Positions 40,669 to 49,450 of a stretch of 64,000 nt of DNA are shown piece after piece. This DNA is from Bin5 sp965204525 (GTDB lineage: Bacteria; Chloroflexota; Anaerolineae; Caldilineales; Caldilineaceae). Below the pieces are notes generated by a model, which saw nothing but the letters and a program-made list of their open reading frames with translations, ran no database searches and was not told where the DNA came from. Both the position numbers and the translations under genes were made by a program. The DNA lies in the NCBI GenBank assembly GCA_965204525.1, contig CBDBER010000001.1, positions 105,084-169,083 on the forward strand, in the 5' to 3' direction. Every line of letters begins with the position of its first letter. Positions within the stretch are counted from its first letter, which is position 1.

Positions 40669-41385
40669 ATGGGACCGCGACCGGTTCAGAACAGGGAGAG
40701 GAAGGAGCCGCCCCCTGCGGCCACTGCGGCCGCGGCGGTGCGGTATGCGGGCGTGGGGTTTCTGTTTGGGTTTTTGTTGTGCGCGATCCTGGCGGGGGCT
40801 TTGTTGTGGCTGTTGCGGCGGCCTACGCCGCCGCCGATCGTGCTGCATCCGCCGCCTACGGCTGTTCCTACGGAGGCGCCGACACCGACGGCCACGCCCG
40901 GTCCGCTGGTTGTTTTCGTGAGCGGGGGTGTGCACAGTCCGGGGCTGTATGAGCTGCCGGCGGGCGCGCGCGTGGGGGATGCGGTGGCGAGGGCGGGCGG
41001 TCTGGTGGCGGAGGCGGACCCGGCGCTGGTCAACCAGGCGGAGCTTCTCTTCGACGGCGCGCAGGTCCACGTTCCCCTGCCGCAGTCCCCGAGGGCAGGG
41101 GAGGCGTCATCGAGCGGAACCGGAGGGCCCTCTGCCGGGCTTTCGGGGGAGCCGGCGGCGTCAGCGGCCGCGGGTGCGTCGGGCAGCACGTCAGGCGGGG
41201 GGCTGGTCAACGTCAACACGGCTTCGCTTGAGTTGCTGACGACGCTGCCCGGCATCGGTCCGGCCAAGGCGGCGGCGATCATCGCGGAGCGGCCCTTCAA
41301 CTCGGTGGAGGAGCTGGAGCGCGTGCCCGGGATTGGCCCCAAGACCATGGAGACAGTCAGGCCGCTCGTCAAAGTCGGCGACTAG
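40669..41385 (+). CDS. comEA: ComEA-like DNA-binding protein (SLBB plus helix-hairpin-helix)
   Basis: 238 residues from MGPRPVQ; an in-frame ATG four codons earlier is also possible, but the paralogue at 36793 aligns from here. One membrane helix (GVGFLFGFLLCAILAGALL, about 25-43), then a Pro-rich linker, a SLBB domain (VFVSGGVHSPGLYELPAG), a Gly/Ser linker, and two helix-hairpin-helix motifs (LLTTLPGIGPAKAAAI and LERVPGIGPKTME). ComEA binds incoming double-stranded DNA outside the membrane during natural transformation. No comEC is in this window, so competence is not proven. Confidence 0.9.
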   Translation: MGPRPVQNRERKEPPPAATAAAAVRYAGVGFLFGFLLCAILAGALLWLLRRPTPPPIVLHPPPTAVPTEAPTPTATPGPLVVFVSGGVHSPGLYELPAGARVGDAVARAGGLVAEADPALVNQAELLFDGAQVHVPLPQSPRAGEASSSGTGGPSAGLSGEPAASAAAGASGSTSGGGLVNVNTASLELLTTLPGIGPAKAAAIIAERPFNSVEELERVPGIGPKTMETVRPLVKVGD

Positions 41386-41542
41386 CTGTGCTGCGCGCGG
41401 ACGGCGGAAGGGAAGAGGGGGGCCGGTGGGTTGAGCGGCAGGGCGGGGCAGCGGCGCATAGGGTCATGGCTCCATTGAAGCTATAGAGTCGCTCTTGGAG
41501 ACACCCGCTGCCGAGAATGGTGTCCATACCACCATACATAGC

Positions 41543-42253
41543 ATGTTTGATTCGAATCGGGACTGGCTTGAGGACCGACGTAAGAGGGTTATCAAGTCGA
41601 TCGCTGAGGATCGCAAGATTGACGTACTTTGCCACTTTACCCGGGTGGAGAATCTGTCCGGCATACTGCGGGACGGGTTGCTGAGCCGAACAGCCTTAGA
41701 GAGGAGTGGCGTGTCTTTTATTCCAACTGACATGAGCCGGCAGGATGGCTATTCGGAAGCGGTCTGCCTTAGCATCAGTTTTCCAAATTACAGAATGTTT
41801 TATTATAAGAGAGAGTTGTTTCGGAATTGCGGACCAGTGCGCCATTCTCAGTGGGTCGTCTTGCTCTTTGACGTCAGGTTGTTGTGGGAATTGGAGTGCG
41901 GATTTTGCCAACAGAACGCGGCAGCATATTCTGAGAGAAGCGTTTCGCGAGAGGAGATGAGAGCAACCCCGGCATTTGCGAGAATGTTTTCTGACTCTGA
42001 TGGCGTGAGCCGCCAGGAACTATGGGACCTGAACATACCCAGAAACTACCCTACAAATCCACAGGCCGAAGTTTTGGTCTTCGATACAGTTCCCACCACC
42101 TACTTGAGAGAGGTCCACTTTCATGACATACGCGCTTTAGAATCCTGGCAGCACAACCACTCCACTGCAGTTCAGGCCAAGATGAGTTACGGTCCCACTT
42201 ATTTTTTGCCTAGGAAGGACTCCGAACTGTGGCAACAAGACGCTGCAGAGTGA
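41543..42253 (+). CDS. darT: DarT-family DNA ADP-ribosyltransferase toxin
   Basis: 236 residues from the ATG at 41543; a longer frame opens at a TTG at 41495, and neither has a good ribosome site. The N-terminal ART signature VLCHFTRVENLSGILRDGL (about 30-48), then DMSRQDGYSEAVCLSIS and NYRMFYYKR, is typical of the DarT/DUF4433 group, which attaches ADP-ribose from NAD to single-stranded DNA. A conserved late segment (QAEVLVFDTVPTTYLREVHF, about 172-191) includes the probable catalytic Glu. The neighbour 65 bases downstream looks like its antidote. AT-richer than the backbone, so likely acquired. Confidence 0.8.
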   Translation: MFDSNRDWLEDRRKRVIKSIAEDRKIDVLCHFTRVENLSGILRDGLLSRTALERSGVSFIPTDMSRQDGYSEAVCLSISFPNYRMFYYKRELFRNCGPVRHSQWVVLLFDVRLLWELECGFCQQNAAAYSERSVSREEMRATPAFARMFSDSDGVSRQELWDLNIPRNYPTNPQAEVLVFDTVPTTYLREVHFHDIRALESWQHNHSTAVQAKMSYGPTYFLPRKDSELWQQDAAE

Positions 42254-42318
42254 GACAAAGAGCGTCATTTGAATTTACCAGGCCTGCAAGCTTGTCATAG
42301 ACCCTTTGGAGAAGAGGA

Positions 42319-42990
42319 ATGGCAAAGCGCCCCATTTTCCTTCCCAATCGAGGCGGGCGTCCACTCGCCATATCGGAAGAGATCGAATTCAAGTGGTATC
42401 CCGGCTTTTCGCTCGCTCAGGCACGGAGGTCAATTCGGTCTTTGCATGAAGCGGCTGAAAAGCAGGGCATTGCCCCCGTGTTGGAGATTTCAGGAAAATC
42501 CGAGTGTCCCTTGGGCGCCTCATTGAGCGCGTTTGAACTCCAGCTGACGTTGCCGGACGGCAAGTCGATGAGCGTGGAGTGCGCCTATCAGGGGAGCAAG
42601 AAGTTTGAAAACGGCGGTCCTTACCACGACCTCTATGGGGTCTCCAGTCGTGAGGCCAAGACAGATTCACGGCTGAAAAACTCGGGCGAAGTCGTTGCTT
42701 TCGAATTCATGGAAAGAAAGTATCCAATTAAACCGCCAACGGCATTCTATGACTGGCTGTACATGACTGCACTAAGTCAGCAGGAATCCAGTATTGTTGA
42801 GCAACTCAACCGGTACAAGGCGTTTTCAGATATAGCCTTCAATCCTAGACGCTCCATTAGTTGTCAAGCGCACGCCGCCGCCGTTTATGTAGCACTGAAC
42901 CAGCTAGAGGCCGGCGTGGATGGTTTGATTTGCGATTGGGACTCTTTCAGGGACTTTATAGGGAGCGGCACACAACCTCGTCTACTGTGA
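42319..42990 (+). CDS. NADAR-like (DUF6977-type) antitoxin partner of DarT
   Basis: 223 residues. The central part has the NADAR-like order: FELQLTLPDGKSMSVE, CAYQGSKKFENGGPYHDLY, then SSREAKTDSRLKNSG, TAFYDWLYMTAL and YKAFSDIAFNPRRSISCQA. In NADAR proteins the Glu/Lys of 'E-ayQxxK' line the ADP-ribose pocket, and the enzyme removes ADP-ribose from modified guanine. Together with the DarT gene this would form a toxin-antitoxin/phage-defence pair of the DarTG1 kind. GAAGAGG stands immediately before the ATG. The family naming is from pattern recall, so function is moderately sure. Confidence 0.68.
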   Translation: MAKRPIFLPNRGGRPLAISEEIEFKWYPGFSLAQARRSIRSLHEAAEKQGIAPVLEISGKSECPLGASLSAFELQLTLPDGKSMSVECAYQGSKKFENGGPYHDLYGVSSREAKTDSRLKNSGEVVAFEFMERKYPIKPPTAFYDWLYMTALSQQESSIVEQLNRYKAFSDIAFNPRRSISCQAHAAAVYVALNQLEAGVDGLICDWDSFRDFIGSGTQPRLL

Positions 42991-43271
42991 ATGCCGCCTC
43001 GCAACTCAGTCTGCCGCTGAGAGATACAGGTGACCCTCACACGCCACATTGTTCGGCTTGAAAGACGGGTTGAATTTGCAAGGGAGGTTCATGAAAGCTC
43101 GCAGATCTGGTGGAGATTGTGGTCAAGTCTCTGAGCTTGGCGGGCCGGACTTGGGCGCCGGCGAAGGCACTGCCCTTTCATTGCGCTGACGTCAAGCGCA
43201 GATGCGACGACCCTGTCTGTGGGGAGAAGATGGACCGTCCGCCGGTCTTTCTAACTGTTGATCAAGCGCCA

Positions 43272-43652
43272 TTACTCGAGATCCAATCTCAACTGTCCGG
43301 CGTCGTGCAGGACATTGTCTTTCCGATTGGCGGCGCGTTTGGGGCCTTTCTTGATGTTGTGACTGTTATGATAGCGCGTGTACCCTTCGATTAGCCCTTT
43401 CTCCCAGCCTTCTTTGCGTCCTCGTTCGTACTCTATGGCATCCTTTTCCCGCCTTCCTGCCTCGTATCCTCGCTGATACGCCGCTCTCTTTTCTGCCTGG
43501 AGTTTGCGAACAAACGCCTCGTCTCCTTGCGTGAACAGTTCCTCCCTCCCTTCTTCCCTTCCCTTCTTCCGCCCTTCCTCATAGCCTACTTGCTTTCCTT
43601 CCTCATAGCCTTTCTTTTCTGCCTGGGTGTAGCGCTTCGGTTTCGCAACCAT
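43272..43652 (-). CDS. Highly charged Gly/Glu/Lys repeat protein
   Basis: 126 residues. The first two thirds consist of short repeats around GYEEGxxxGxEEGR (for example GYEEGKQVGYEEGRKKGREE), which would form an extended charged helix like Yae1-type or FliH-type N-terminal repeats. The last 35 residues are basic. No signal or membrane segment. Neither neighbour suggests a role. AGGA lies eight bases before the ATG. Might be a scaffold; function unknown. Confidence 0.6.
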   Translation of the reverse strand: MVAKPKRYTQAEKKGYEEGKQVGYEEGRKKGREEGREELFTQGDEAFVRKLQAEKRAAYQRGYEAGRREKDAIEYERGRKEGWEKGLIEGYTRYHNSHNIKKGPKRAANRKDNVLHDAGQLRLDLE

Positions 43653-43742
43653 AGGTGTGTCCTGTGGGAGAGAGTAGCGAGAATGCCGGCCTCCAGGCCC
43701 CGGGCAAACGCTGCCAAGCGCACGGGAGGCCGGCCGGTGGAA

Positions 43743-43934
43743 TTACGCGCGGGTCAGGAACTGTAACGGCGCCCCGATCCCGAGCGCCTGGATCGCGCGC
43801 GCGACCAGGATCATGCGCCAAGTGAGCGTTGCGGACAGTTTTCCGATCTCACCGCGCACCGTTTCGATGTCCGCCTTCGTTGTCATGTGTCCGATCTCGC
43901 CTTCCGGCCGTGCGATCCGCTTTTCTGTGGTCAT
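43743..43934 (-). CDS. Small coiled-coil membrane protein, 63 residues
   Basis: GGAGAAGG before the ATG at 43934 supports this start; a much longer frame opening at 45371 on this strand is an antisense-frame shadow of the transglycosylase gene. The sequence has a charged helix (ADIETVRGEIGKLSATLTW) followed by a hydrophobic stretch (MILVARAIQALGIGAPL). It starts 14 bases after the transglycosylase stop and so is probably in its operon. Confidence 0.6.
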   Translation of the reverse strand: MTTEKRIARPEGEIGHMTTKADIETVRGEIGKLSATLTWRMILVARAIQALGIGAPLQFLTRA

Positions 43935-43948
43935 GGCCTTCTCCCCTA

Positions 43949-46660
43949 TCAGCGCGGGTAGAGGCGGGTGTAGTGGTAGTAGTGGGTGAGGACGCGCCTG
44001 AGGTAGCGGCCGGTTTCGGTGTAGGGGAGTTTGTAGATGAAGAGGGCTTCGTCGGGCGCGGTGTAGTAGAACCAGGTGTAGGCGTTGCCGGGGCCGGCGT
44101 TGTAGCCGGCGAGGGCGGCGACGTCGTTGTTGTGGGCGACGTCGCGCACCCAGCGCAGGTAGTATGCGCCGAAGCGGATGTTGACGATGGGCAGGTTGAG
44201 GAGCGCGGTGGAGTAGTTGGGGTAGTTGAGGCGTTGGGCGATCTCGGCGCCGGTGCTGGGGATGATCTGGGCGAGGCCGAGGGCGCCGGCGTAGGAGCGG
44301 GCGAGCGGCTCGAAGAGGCTTTCCTGGAGGATCAGGCTGTAGAGGAGCCGGGGGTCGAGTCCAAAGTCTGAGGCATTTGTATCGACCAGGCGGACGAAGT
44401 GTCTGGGGTAGGCGACACGCTGGAGGAAGAGCGGAGCCGCGGCGATGCGCTTGGCGGGGCTGAGCTCGATGAGGCGGTTGGCGGCGGCGATGGCGAGACG
44501 GTTGGCGCCCAAGGCATCGAAGCGCAGCATGAGGGAGTAGAGGGCGGCCGGATCGCTGAAGTATTGCCAGTAGACCAGTTCGAGCAGGTACAGACCTTCG
44601 GCGCGGCGGCCCAGTCTGACGAGCAGCTCCCCTTTGACGAGGATGGGGCCGCCGGGCACAGTCTGTGACCGGTCCCACCGGGCGGCGGGGAAGCCATGCG
44701 GGCCCTGCAGCCAGTTTTCGGCAAAGGCGCGGCTGCCGTCGTCGCCGGGAAGGGCGGGCACAGCCTTTACGGTCGCGCCGATGCGGGGGACGAAGTTCTG
44801 TCCCGGCTGGTGGGCGTCCGCTTCCAAAGCGGCCAGGACACCGTAATAGGATTCGGGCGCGCGGGCGGCGAGCGCCTGCCAGAGGGAGCGGGCGGCGGCG
44901 ATTTCGCCCTGGGCATGGCGGGCGCGGCCCAGCCAGTAGGTGGCGAAGTCGGGCTGGGCGTTGGGGTAGTGGGTGAGCAGCCGTCTGAAGGTGTTGGCGG
45001 CCTGCGCGTAGCGGCCGCGCTCGAAGGCGCCGATGCCGGCGAGGGCGAGACCACCGGCGGCGCGGTTGCTGCCGGGGAAGGCGCTGGCGAGCGTGAGCAG
45101 ATCGGCGACGGCCTCGTCGAAGGGGTCGGGGGCGACGTCGGCAGGGCGCGCGCCGGCTTCGAGCGCGGAGAGCGCGCTGAGCCAGAGCGCCTGGGGGGCG
45201 AGGGGGTCGGCGGGGAATTGGCGGGCGAAGGCGCGGTAGATGCGGCGGCCCTCGGCGGGCGAGCCCTCGGCGAAGGCCAGCTGGGCGAGCGCCAGCCAGG
45301 CGTCGCCGAAGCAGGCGCAGTCCGGGTGGTTTTGCAGCACCTTCTGGATGGAGAGACGGGCGGCGGTCCACTGTTGCAACCCCATCTGGGCGCGGGCGAT
45401 ACCCAGCCAGGCCTCGCCGGCGCGGGCGTCCTGCGGCGACTCGTCGAGGAGGCGTTCAAAGGCAGCGATGGCCGGGAGGTAGGCTTGGGCGAAGAGGCTG
45501 ATTTCGCCGCGCAGGAAGAGGTCGACGGACAGGTTTCTGTCGACGAGCTGGACGAGGGAGAAGTAGGCGGCTTCGCTGGCCGGCTCTGCGGTCAGGGCCG
45601 ATCGCCAGCGGGCGACGGCGGTTTCTTCGTCGCCGGCGGTGGCATAGGCGATGCCGGCGCGGTAGAGATAACCGGCGCGGTAGATGGGCCACCGGCTGAA
45701 GGCGGGTAGAGCGTCGCGGGCAGGGAGTGCTGGGTCCGGGTTCGGGTCTTCCCGGTCTGGACCGGGCCCGGCGAGGATCTCATCGTAGACGGAGGCGGCC
45801 TCATTCCAACGCGCCATGCTCTCGAGAACGGCGGCCAGCCGGTCGAGCAGGCGGGTTTTTTCGCGCCTGTCTGTGGCGTGGTTGGCGGCCTGGCGCAGCG
45901 CGCTGGCGGCCGGCGACAGTTCACCGGCGGCGAGCCAGGCAGCGGCGATGGACTCCTCGACGACGTCGATGAGCTGGGGGCGTTTTTCCAGGAATGCGCG
46001 GTAGGCGGCGACGGCTTCGGCGTGGCGGCCCACGCCGGCCAGGGCCTCGGCGTGCAGGAAGATGCTGTTGATCAGGCGTTGGGCGACGGCATCGCCGGCC
46101 GGCAGCAGGTCGCCCAGCCGCTGGAGCCGCTCGAGTGCGTCCAGCGCCCGCGCCGGACTGTCGCCGGCCAGATAGGCGAGCGCCAGTTGATAGAGCAGGG
46201 CGCTGCGTTCCTGCACGGGGGCGGCGGGGGGCGTCTCCTGCGGTTGGGCGGGCGCTGTCTGGAGTTCGGCCAGCGCGGATTCCAGCAGGCGTTGCTCCTG
46301 GCTGTAGTCGCCGATACGGTGGAGGTAGGCGGCCTGTTCGAGGAGGGATGCCGGCGCGAGCGGCTCTGCGGACGCGGGTGGAGGCGGTGTGGGTGATGGC
46401 GGGGGAGATGTGGCCGGCGGCGGCCTGGTCGGGACCGGCGTCGCGGCGGGAGGGGTTGACGCAGCGGTATCCGCAGCCGCCCTTAGCGCCGCGGTCGGCG
46501 CGGGTTGATGGGTGGGCGTGGGCTGCGCGCGTCTGTTGCGGCAGCCGGCCAGAAGCAGGGCGAGCAGGAGCAGACAGGTGAAGGAGCCGGCGAGAGGGAA
46601 TTTTTCTCCCGGCCGGGAACGGGATGGGAGCGGGATGCTGTTCAACGGGTTGCCTTGCAT
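43949..46660 (-). CDS. Lytic transglycosylase lipoprotein (Slt70-like) with helical repeats
   Basis: 903 residues. Lipoprotein signal with Cys40 in LLLALLLAGC, a Pro/Thr-rich spacer to about residue 120, then some 600 residues of TPR-like helical repeats, and a C-terminal SLT catalytic domain: LILQESLFEPLARSYAGALG (catalytic Glu in the first ES), then GLAQIIPSTG and AALAGYNAGPGNAYTW. It would cleave the beta-1,4 glycan bond of peptidoglycan from the outer face of the membrane. The layout is that of the soluble Slt70 superhelix with an added lipid anchor. The high-GC sequence opens long false frames on the other strands. Confidence 0.92.
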   Translation of the reverse strand: MQGNPLNSIPLPSRSRPGEKFPLAGSFTCLLLLALLLAGCRNRRAQPTPTHQPAPTAALRAAADTAASTPPAATPVPTRPPPATSPPPSPTPPPPASAEPLAPASLLEQAAYLHRIGDYSQEQRLLESALAELQTAPAQPQETPPAAPVQERSALLYQLALAYLAGDSPARALDALERLQRLGDLLPAGDAVAQRLINSIFLHAEALAGVGRHAEAVAAYRAFLEKRPQLIDVVEESIAAAWLAAGELSPAASALRQAANHATDRREKTRLLDRLAAVLESMARWNEAASVYDEILAGPGPDREDPNPDPALPARDALPAFSRWPIYRAGYLYRAGIAYATAGDEETAVARWRSALTAEPASEAAYFSLVQLVDRNLSVDLFLRGEISLFAQAYLPAIAAFERLLDESPQDARAGEAWLGIARAQMGLQQWTAARLSIQKVLQNHPDCACFGDAWLALAQLAFAEGSPAEGRRIYRAFARQFPADPLAPQALWLSALSALEAGARPADVAPDPFDEAVADLLTLASAFPGSNRAAGGLALAGIGAFERGRYAQAANTFRRLLTHYPNAQPDFATYWLGRARHAQGEIAAARSLWQALAARAPESYYGVLAALEADAHQPGQNFVPRIGATVKAVPALPGDDGSRAFAENWLQGPHGFPAARWDRSQTVPGGPILVKGELLVRLGRRAEGLYLLELVYWQYFSDPAALYSLMLRFDALGANRLAIAAANRLIELSPAKRIAAAPLFLQRVAYPRHFVRLVDTNASDFGLDPRLLYSLILQESLFEPLARSYAGALGLAQIIPSTGAEIAQRLNYPNYSTALLNLPIVNIRFGAYYLRWVRDVAHNNDVAALAGYNAGPGNAYTWFYYTAPDEALFIYKLPYTETGRYLRRVLTHYYHYTRLYPR

Positions 46661-47024
46661 GCGACGGTTCGCCCCAACCGGCTAGTTTCGCAATTGGCCG
46701 AGGGGCGACCCTGTTATGTTCTCGTCGTGTATCAGACTCATACGGCCGACTTGAAGTTGCTCGAAACTGCTGTCTTTGCATCATACAGCCTCAATATGTC
46801 ATTGGCGTGTTTTTCAAGGCTTTTTTCGTGGCAAAAATATGCCAATTTGCCTGGAAGCGGCTGAATGCGGGCCGTCCGGGCCTGTACGGGCTGCCGGCGG
46901 GGACGTTGCGTAAAGGGTCAAGCGGTGGCGATTGTATCGTCATGTTTTTTTCGTGTAGTCATCATAAGCCTGTCGATCAGACCTCCAAGTCCACCGTTTC
47001 AAAGAGACAGATTGCAACGGCGTC
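46661..47024. other. Intergenic stretch, nothing recognised
   Basis: About 360 bases between the transglycosylase start and the adaptor-protein stop. AT-richer than the genes around it, so it probably holds the transglycosylase promoter, but no clear -35/-10 pair or repeat was found. Confidence 0.4.
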
Positions 47025-48059
47025 CTATTCTGCGCCGAAGGAGGCGATCGCGCCCACCACCTCATCGCCGTCCTGCAGGCCGGCGGAGCGGACGATGGTC
47101 CATTCACCGTGAAGGCCCTCAGGGGTGACTGCAAGGGGGAGACGCGCCTGGCCGCGCACGACGGTGACAACGGTTTCGCCGTCGACCTCCTGGATGGCGT
47201 TGGAGGGGAGGAGCCAGCGGTCGCTGGCCGCTTCGCTGCGCAGGGTAGCGACGGCCGTCATGCCGGGCAGCACGGAGTCCAAGGCGTTGTCGAGAAGCTG
47301 TATGGTGACGGGGTAGCTGATGACGCCGCTTTGGGTCTCTGTGAACGGCTCGATCCGGCTGATCACGCCGGCAAAGATCTGGTCGGGGAAGGCATCGATG
47401 ACGACGTCCACCGTTCGGCCGCTCTCGATTCTGGGAATATCGACTTCGGCCACTTGCACGGTCAGCTCGAGGCGGGTCGGGTCGGCGAGGGCGGCGACAG
47501 CGGTCCCGGGCGACACTTTCATTCCCGGGGCGGCATCGAGGCGCAGGACGGAGCCGGCGACGGGGGCGGTCAGCCGTGCGGCGGCCAGGTCCTGCAACGC
47601 TTTCTGCAGGTCCAGCTGCGCTTGCGCGACGGCCAGTTTGGCGAGTTCCAGCTCGATTTCGTCGGCGCTGGTCAGCAGCCTCTTGAGCCTGAGCTGGGAG
47701 GAGGCGAGGTCGATGCGGGCCTGCTCCACCGCGCGCTCGAGGTCGTCCTGCACCAACGACAGAAGGAGATCGCCGGCGTTGACGGCGTCCCCGACTTCGA
47801 CCCGAACATCTGCGACGAAGCCTTCGAGCCGGGCGACTACCTGAAGTTCTTCGATGAGGTTGATGTTGCCTGCCGCCTTCAGCTGGCCGATAGAGGCGTC
47901 CGCGGGCCGGATGCGGGTGGTTTCTGCGCTCCCTTCCGGTTCGGGCAGGTTTCCGGCGCGGGCTGCATCCGAGGCATGAAAGAGGAGCAGATATGCGGCG
48001 ACGGCGGCGGCCCCGGTGATGAGAGCGAAAGCGGCGATCAGGAGAGGCTTGCGTTTCAT
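47025..48059 (-). CDS. Membrane-fusion/adaptor protein of a MacAB-like exporter (HlyD family)
   Basis: 344 residues with an N-terminal membrane helix (LLIAAFALITGAAAVAAYLL). The lipoyl/biotinyl halves flank a coiled coil: LEGFVADVRVEVGDAVNAGD (about 79-98), then helices through LASSQLRLKRLL, then ARLTAPVAGSVLRLDAAPG (about 160-178), and a beta-barrel (PGMTAVATLR). This is the periplasmic-adaptor layout used with ABC permeases of MacB type. It is the third gene of the ATPase-permease-adaptor set on this strand. Substrate unknown. Confidence 0.88.
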   Translation of the reverse strand: MKRKPLLIAAFALITGAAAVAAYLLLFHASDAARAGNLPEPEGSAETTRIRPADASIGQLKAAGNINLIEELQVVARLEGFVADVRVEVGDAVNAGDLLLSLVQDDLERAVEQARIDLASSQLRLKRLLTSADEIELELAKLAVAQAQLDLQKALQDLAAARLTAPVAGSVLRLDAAPGMKVSPGTAVAALADPTRLELTVQVAEVDIPRIESGRTVDVVIDAFPDQIFAGVISRIEPFTETQSGVISYPVTIQLLDNALDSVLPGMTAVATLRSEAASDRWLLPSNAIQEVDGETVVTVVRGQARLPLAVTPEGLHGEWTIVRSAGLQDGDEVVGAIASFGAE

Positions 48060-48071
48060 CGGGACGCTCCT

Positions 48072-48150
48072 ATCTCAGTGGCCGGTTGCCAGTCGCCAGT
48101 CGCCAGTGTCGTCTCCCGCAGTTACCGGCCACTGGCAACTGCGGGACGGG
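48072..48150. repeat. Inverted CAGTGGCCGGT/ACCGGCCACTG repeat
   Basis: CAGTGGCCGGTTGCCAGTCGC near 48075 (first 20 bases meant) and ACCGGCCACTGGCAACTGC near 48125 are inverted relatives of the short repeat at 5080 and 6003. Placed between permease and adaptor genes; could form a hairpin in the transcript. Confidence 0.6.
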
Positions 48151-48201
48151 TCATGGGCGAGGCGTTCCGGAGGGGGCGGCAGGGGGCCCCGGGCGTTGCC
48201 G

Positions 48202-49449
48202 TTATTCATGCCGCAGGGCCTCGATCGGGTCCAGCCGGGTGGCGCGTACGGCCGGGTAAAGACCGAAGAGGAGCCCGCAGGCGGCGCTGACGCTGACGGC
48301 GGCGGCCAGGGAAGCCGGCTCGATGAGAACGATCAGTGGGAAGTCCGGGCTTGAGAAGTTTTTGGCGATTTCCGCCAGGCCGTAGCTGATGGCGATGCCG
48401 ATGAGGCCGCCGATGAGTGTCAGGACAAGCGCCTCGACGAGGAATTGGAGGAGTATGTCGAGGTTGTGCGCGCCGACCGCTTTACGCAGGCCGATCTCTC
48501 TGGTGCGTTCGGTCACGGAGACGAGCATGATGTTCATGATGCCGATGCCGCCGACCAGGAGGCTGACGGCGCCGATGCCGGCGAGGAAGGCGGTCAGGGT
48601 GGTGGCGACGGAGCTGGCCGTTTCGAGCAGCCAGGCTTGGTTGACGATGGTGAAGTCGTTGGGCTCATCGCTGGCAAGGGCGCGGCGCAGGCGCAGGGTC
48701 TGTTCGATCTGTCGCGCGGCTGCATCTGCGCGCTCGACGCTGACGGCGTTGACGTGGATTTCGCTGACGGTGTATTCGCCGCGATGGCGGTGGGAGGCGT
48801 ACGGGGCGCGCAGGCGATCCTGCGCCACCGCCAGAGGAATGATGGCTATGCCGTCCGGGGAGCCGAACCAGCCATAGCCGCGTTTGCGGAGCACACCGAC
48901 GACGGTATAGGGCTCGCGATTGATGCGCAGGCTCTGGCCAACTGCATCGATGCCCGCAAACAGGTTCTGGGCCACATTGGCGCCGATGACAACGGATTTT
49001 GTCTTTTGCGCCACCTCGTTTGCGGTGAGAAAGCGTCCCTGGGCCAGCTCCAGATTGTGAATGACGGCGTAGGCGGAGGTCGTGCCGACCACCTCGCCGT
49101 ATCTGTTGTTGTTGCCGGCCACCAGATAGTCCCATTGCCTGAAGAAAGGGACGGCCCGGTCTACATCGGGGTGAAAGGAGCGGTCGGAGAGGGCCGCGAC
49201 GTCGGCCATCGTGAGCGGCTGGCCGGCGGTCCAGTTCTGGTCGGCCATCGTACCGGACTCGACTTTGAGAAGCGTAATGCCCTCGCTGGCGATCTGTTGC
49301 ATGATGTCGGCCGACGCGCCGCGGCCGATGCCCAGTGTCGTCAGCACGGAGGCGACGCCGATGATGATGCCCAACATGGTAAGAATGGAGCGCATCTTGC
49401 GAGCGGCGATGCTTTCGGCGGCAAGCGGGACGTATTTCAGAAGCTTCAC
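48202..49449 (-). CDS. MacB/FtsX-type ABC transporter permease
   Basis: 415 residues. The N-terminus ALAAESIAARKMRSILTMLGI-type helix (residues 10-30) is followed by a large extracytoplasmic MacB domain (about 50-280) and three C-terminal membrane helices starting at FLAGIGAVSLLVGGIGIMNI. The conserved VTERTREIGLRKAVGA coupling segment contacts the ATPase. Expected to form a dimer that drives extrusion of a substrate across the envelope. Lies between the ATPase and the adaptor genes with a near-zero gap to the former. Confidence 0.9.
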   Translation of the reverse strand: MKLLKYVPLAAESIAARKMRSILTMLGIIIGVASVLTTLGIGRGASADIMQQIASEGITLLKVESGTMADQNWTAGQPLTMADVAALSDRSFHPDVDRAVPFFRQWDYLVAGNNNRYGEVVGTTSAYAVIHNLELAQGRFLTANEVAQKTKSVVIGANVAQNLFAGIDAVGQSLRINREPYTVVGVLRKRGYGWFGSPDGIAIIPLAVAQDRLRAPYASHRHRGEYTVSEIHVNAVSVERADAAARQIEQTLRLRRALASDEPNDFTIVNQAWLLETASSVATTLTAFLAGIGAVSLLVGGIGIMNIMLVSVTERTREIGLRKAVGAHNLDILLQFLVEALVLTLIGGLIGIAISYGLAEIAKNFSSPDFPLIVLIEPASLAAAVSVSAACGLLFGLYPAVRATRLDPIEALRHE

Positions 49450-49450
49450 T

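Noticed and set aside
43110..43394. 94-codon plus-strand frame
   Set aside because: It is antisense to the charged-repeat protein gene for much of its length and has no ribosome site or domain.
43743..45371. 542-codon minus-strand frame
   Set aside because: Most of it is an out-of-frame Arg/Pro translation of the transglycosylase gene. Only its last 63 codons (43743-43934) have a ribosome site and are kept as a small gene.
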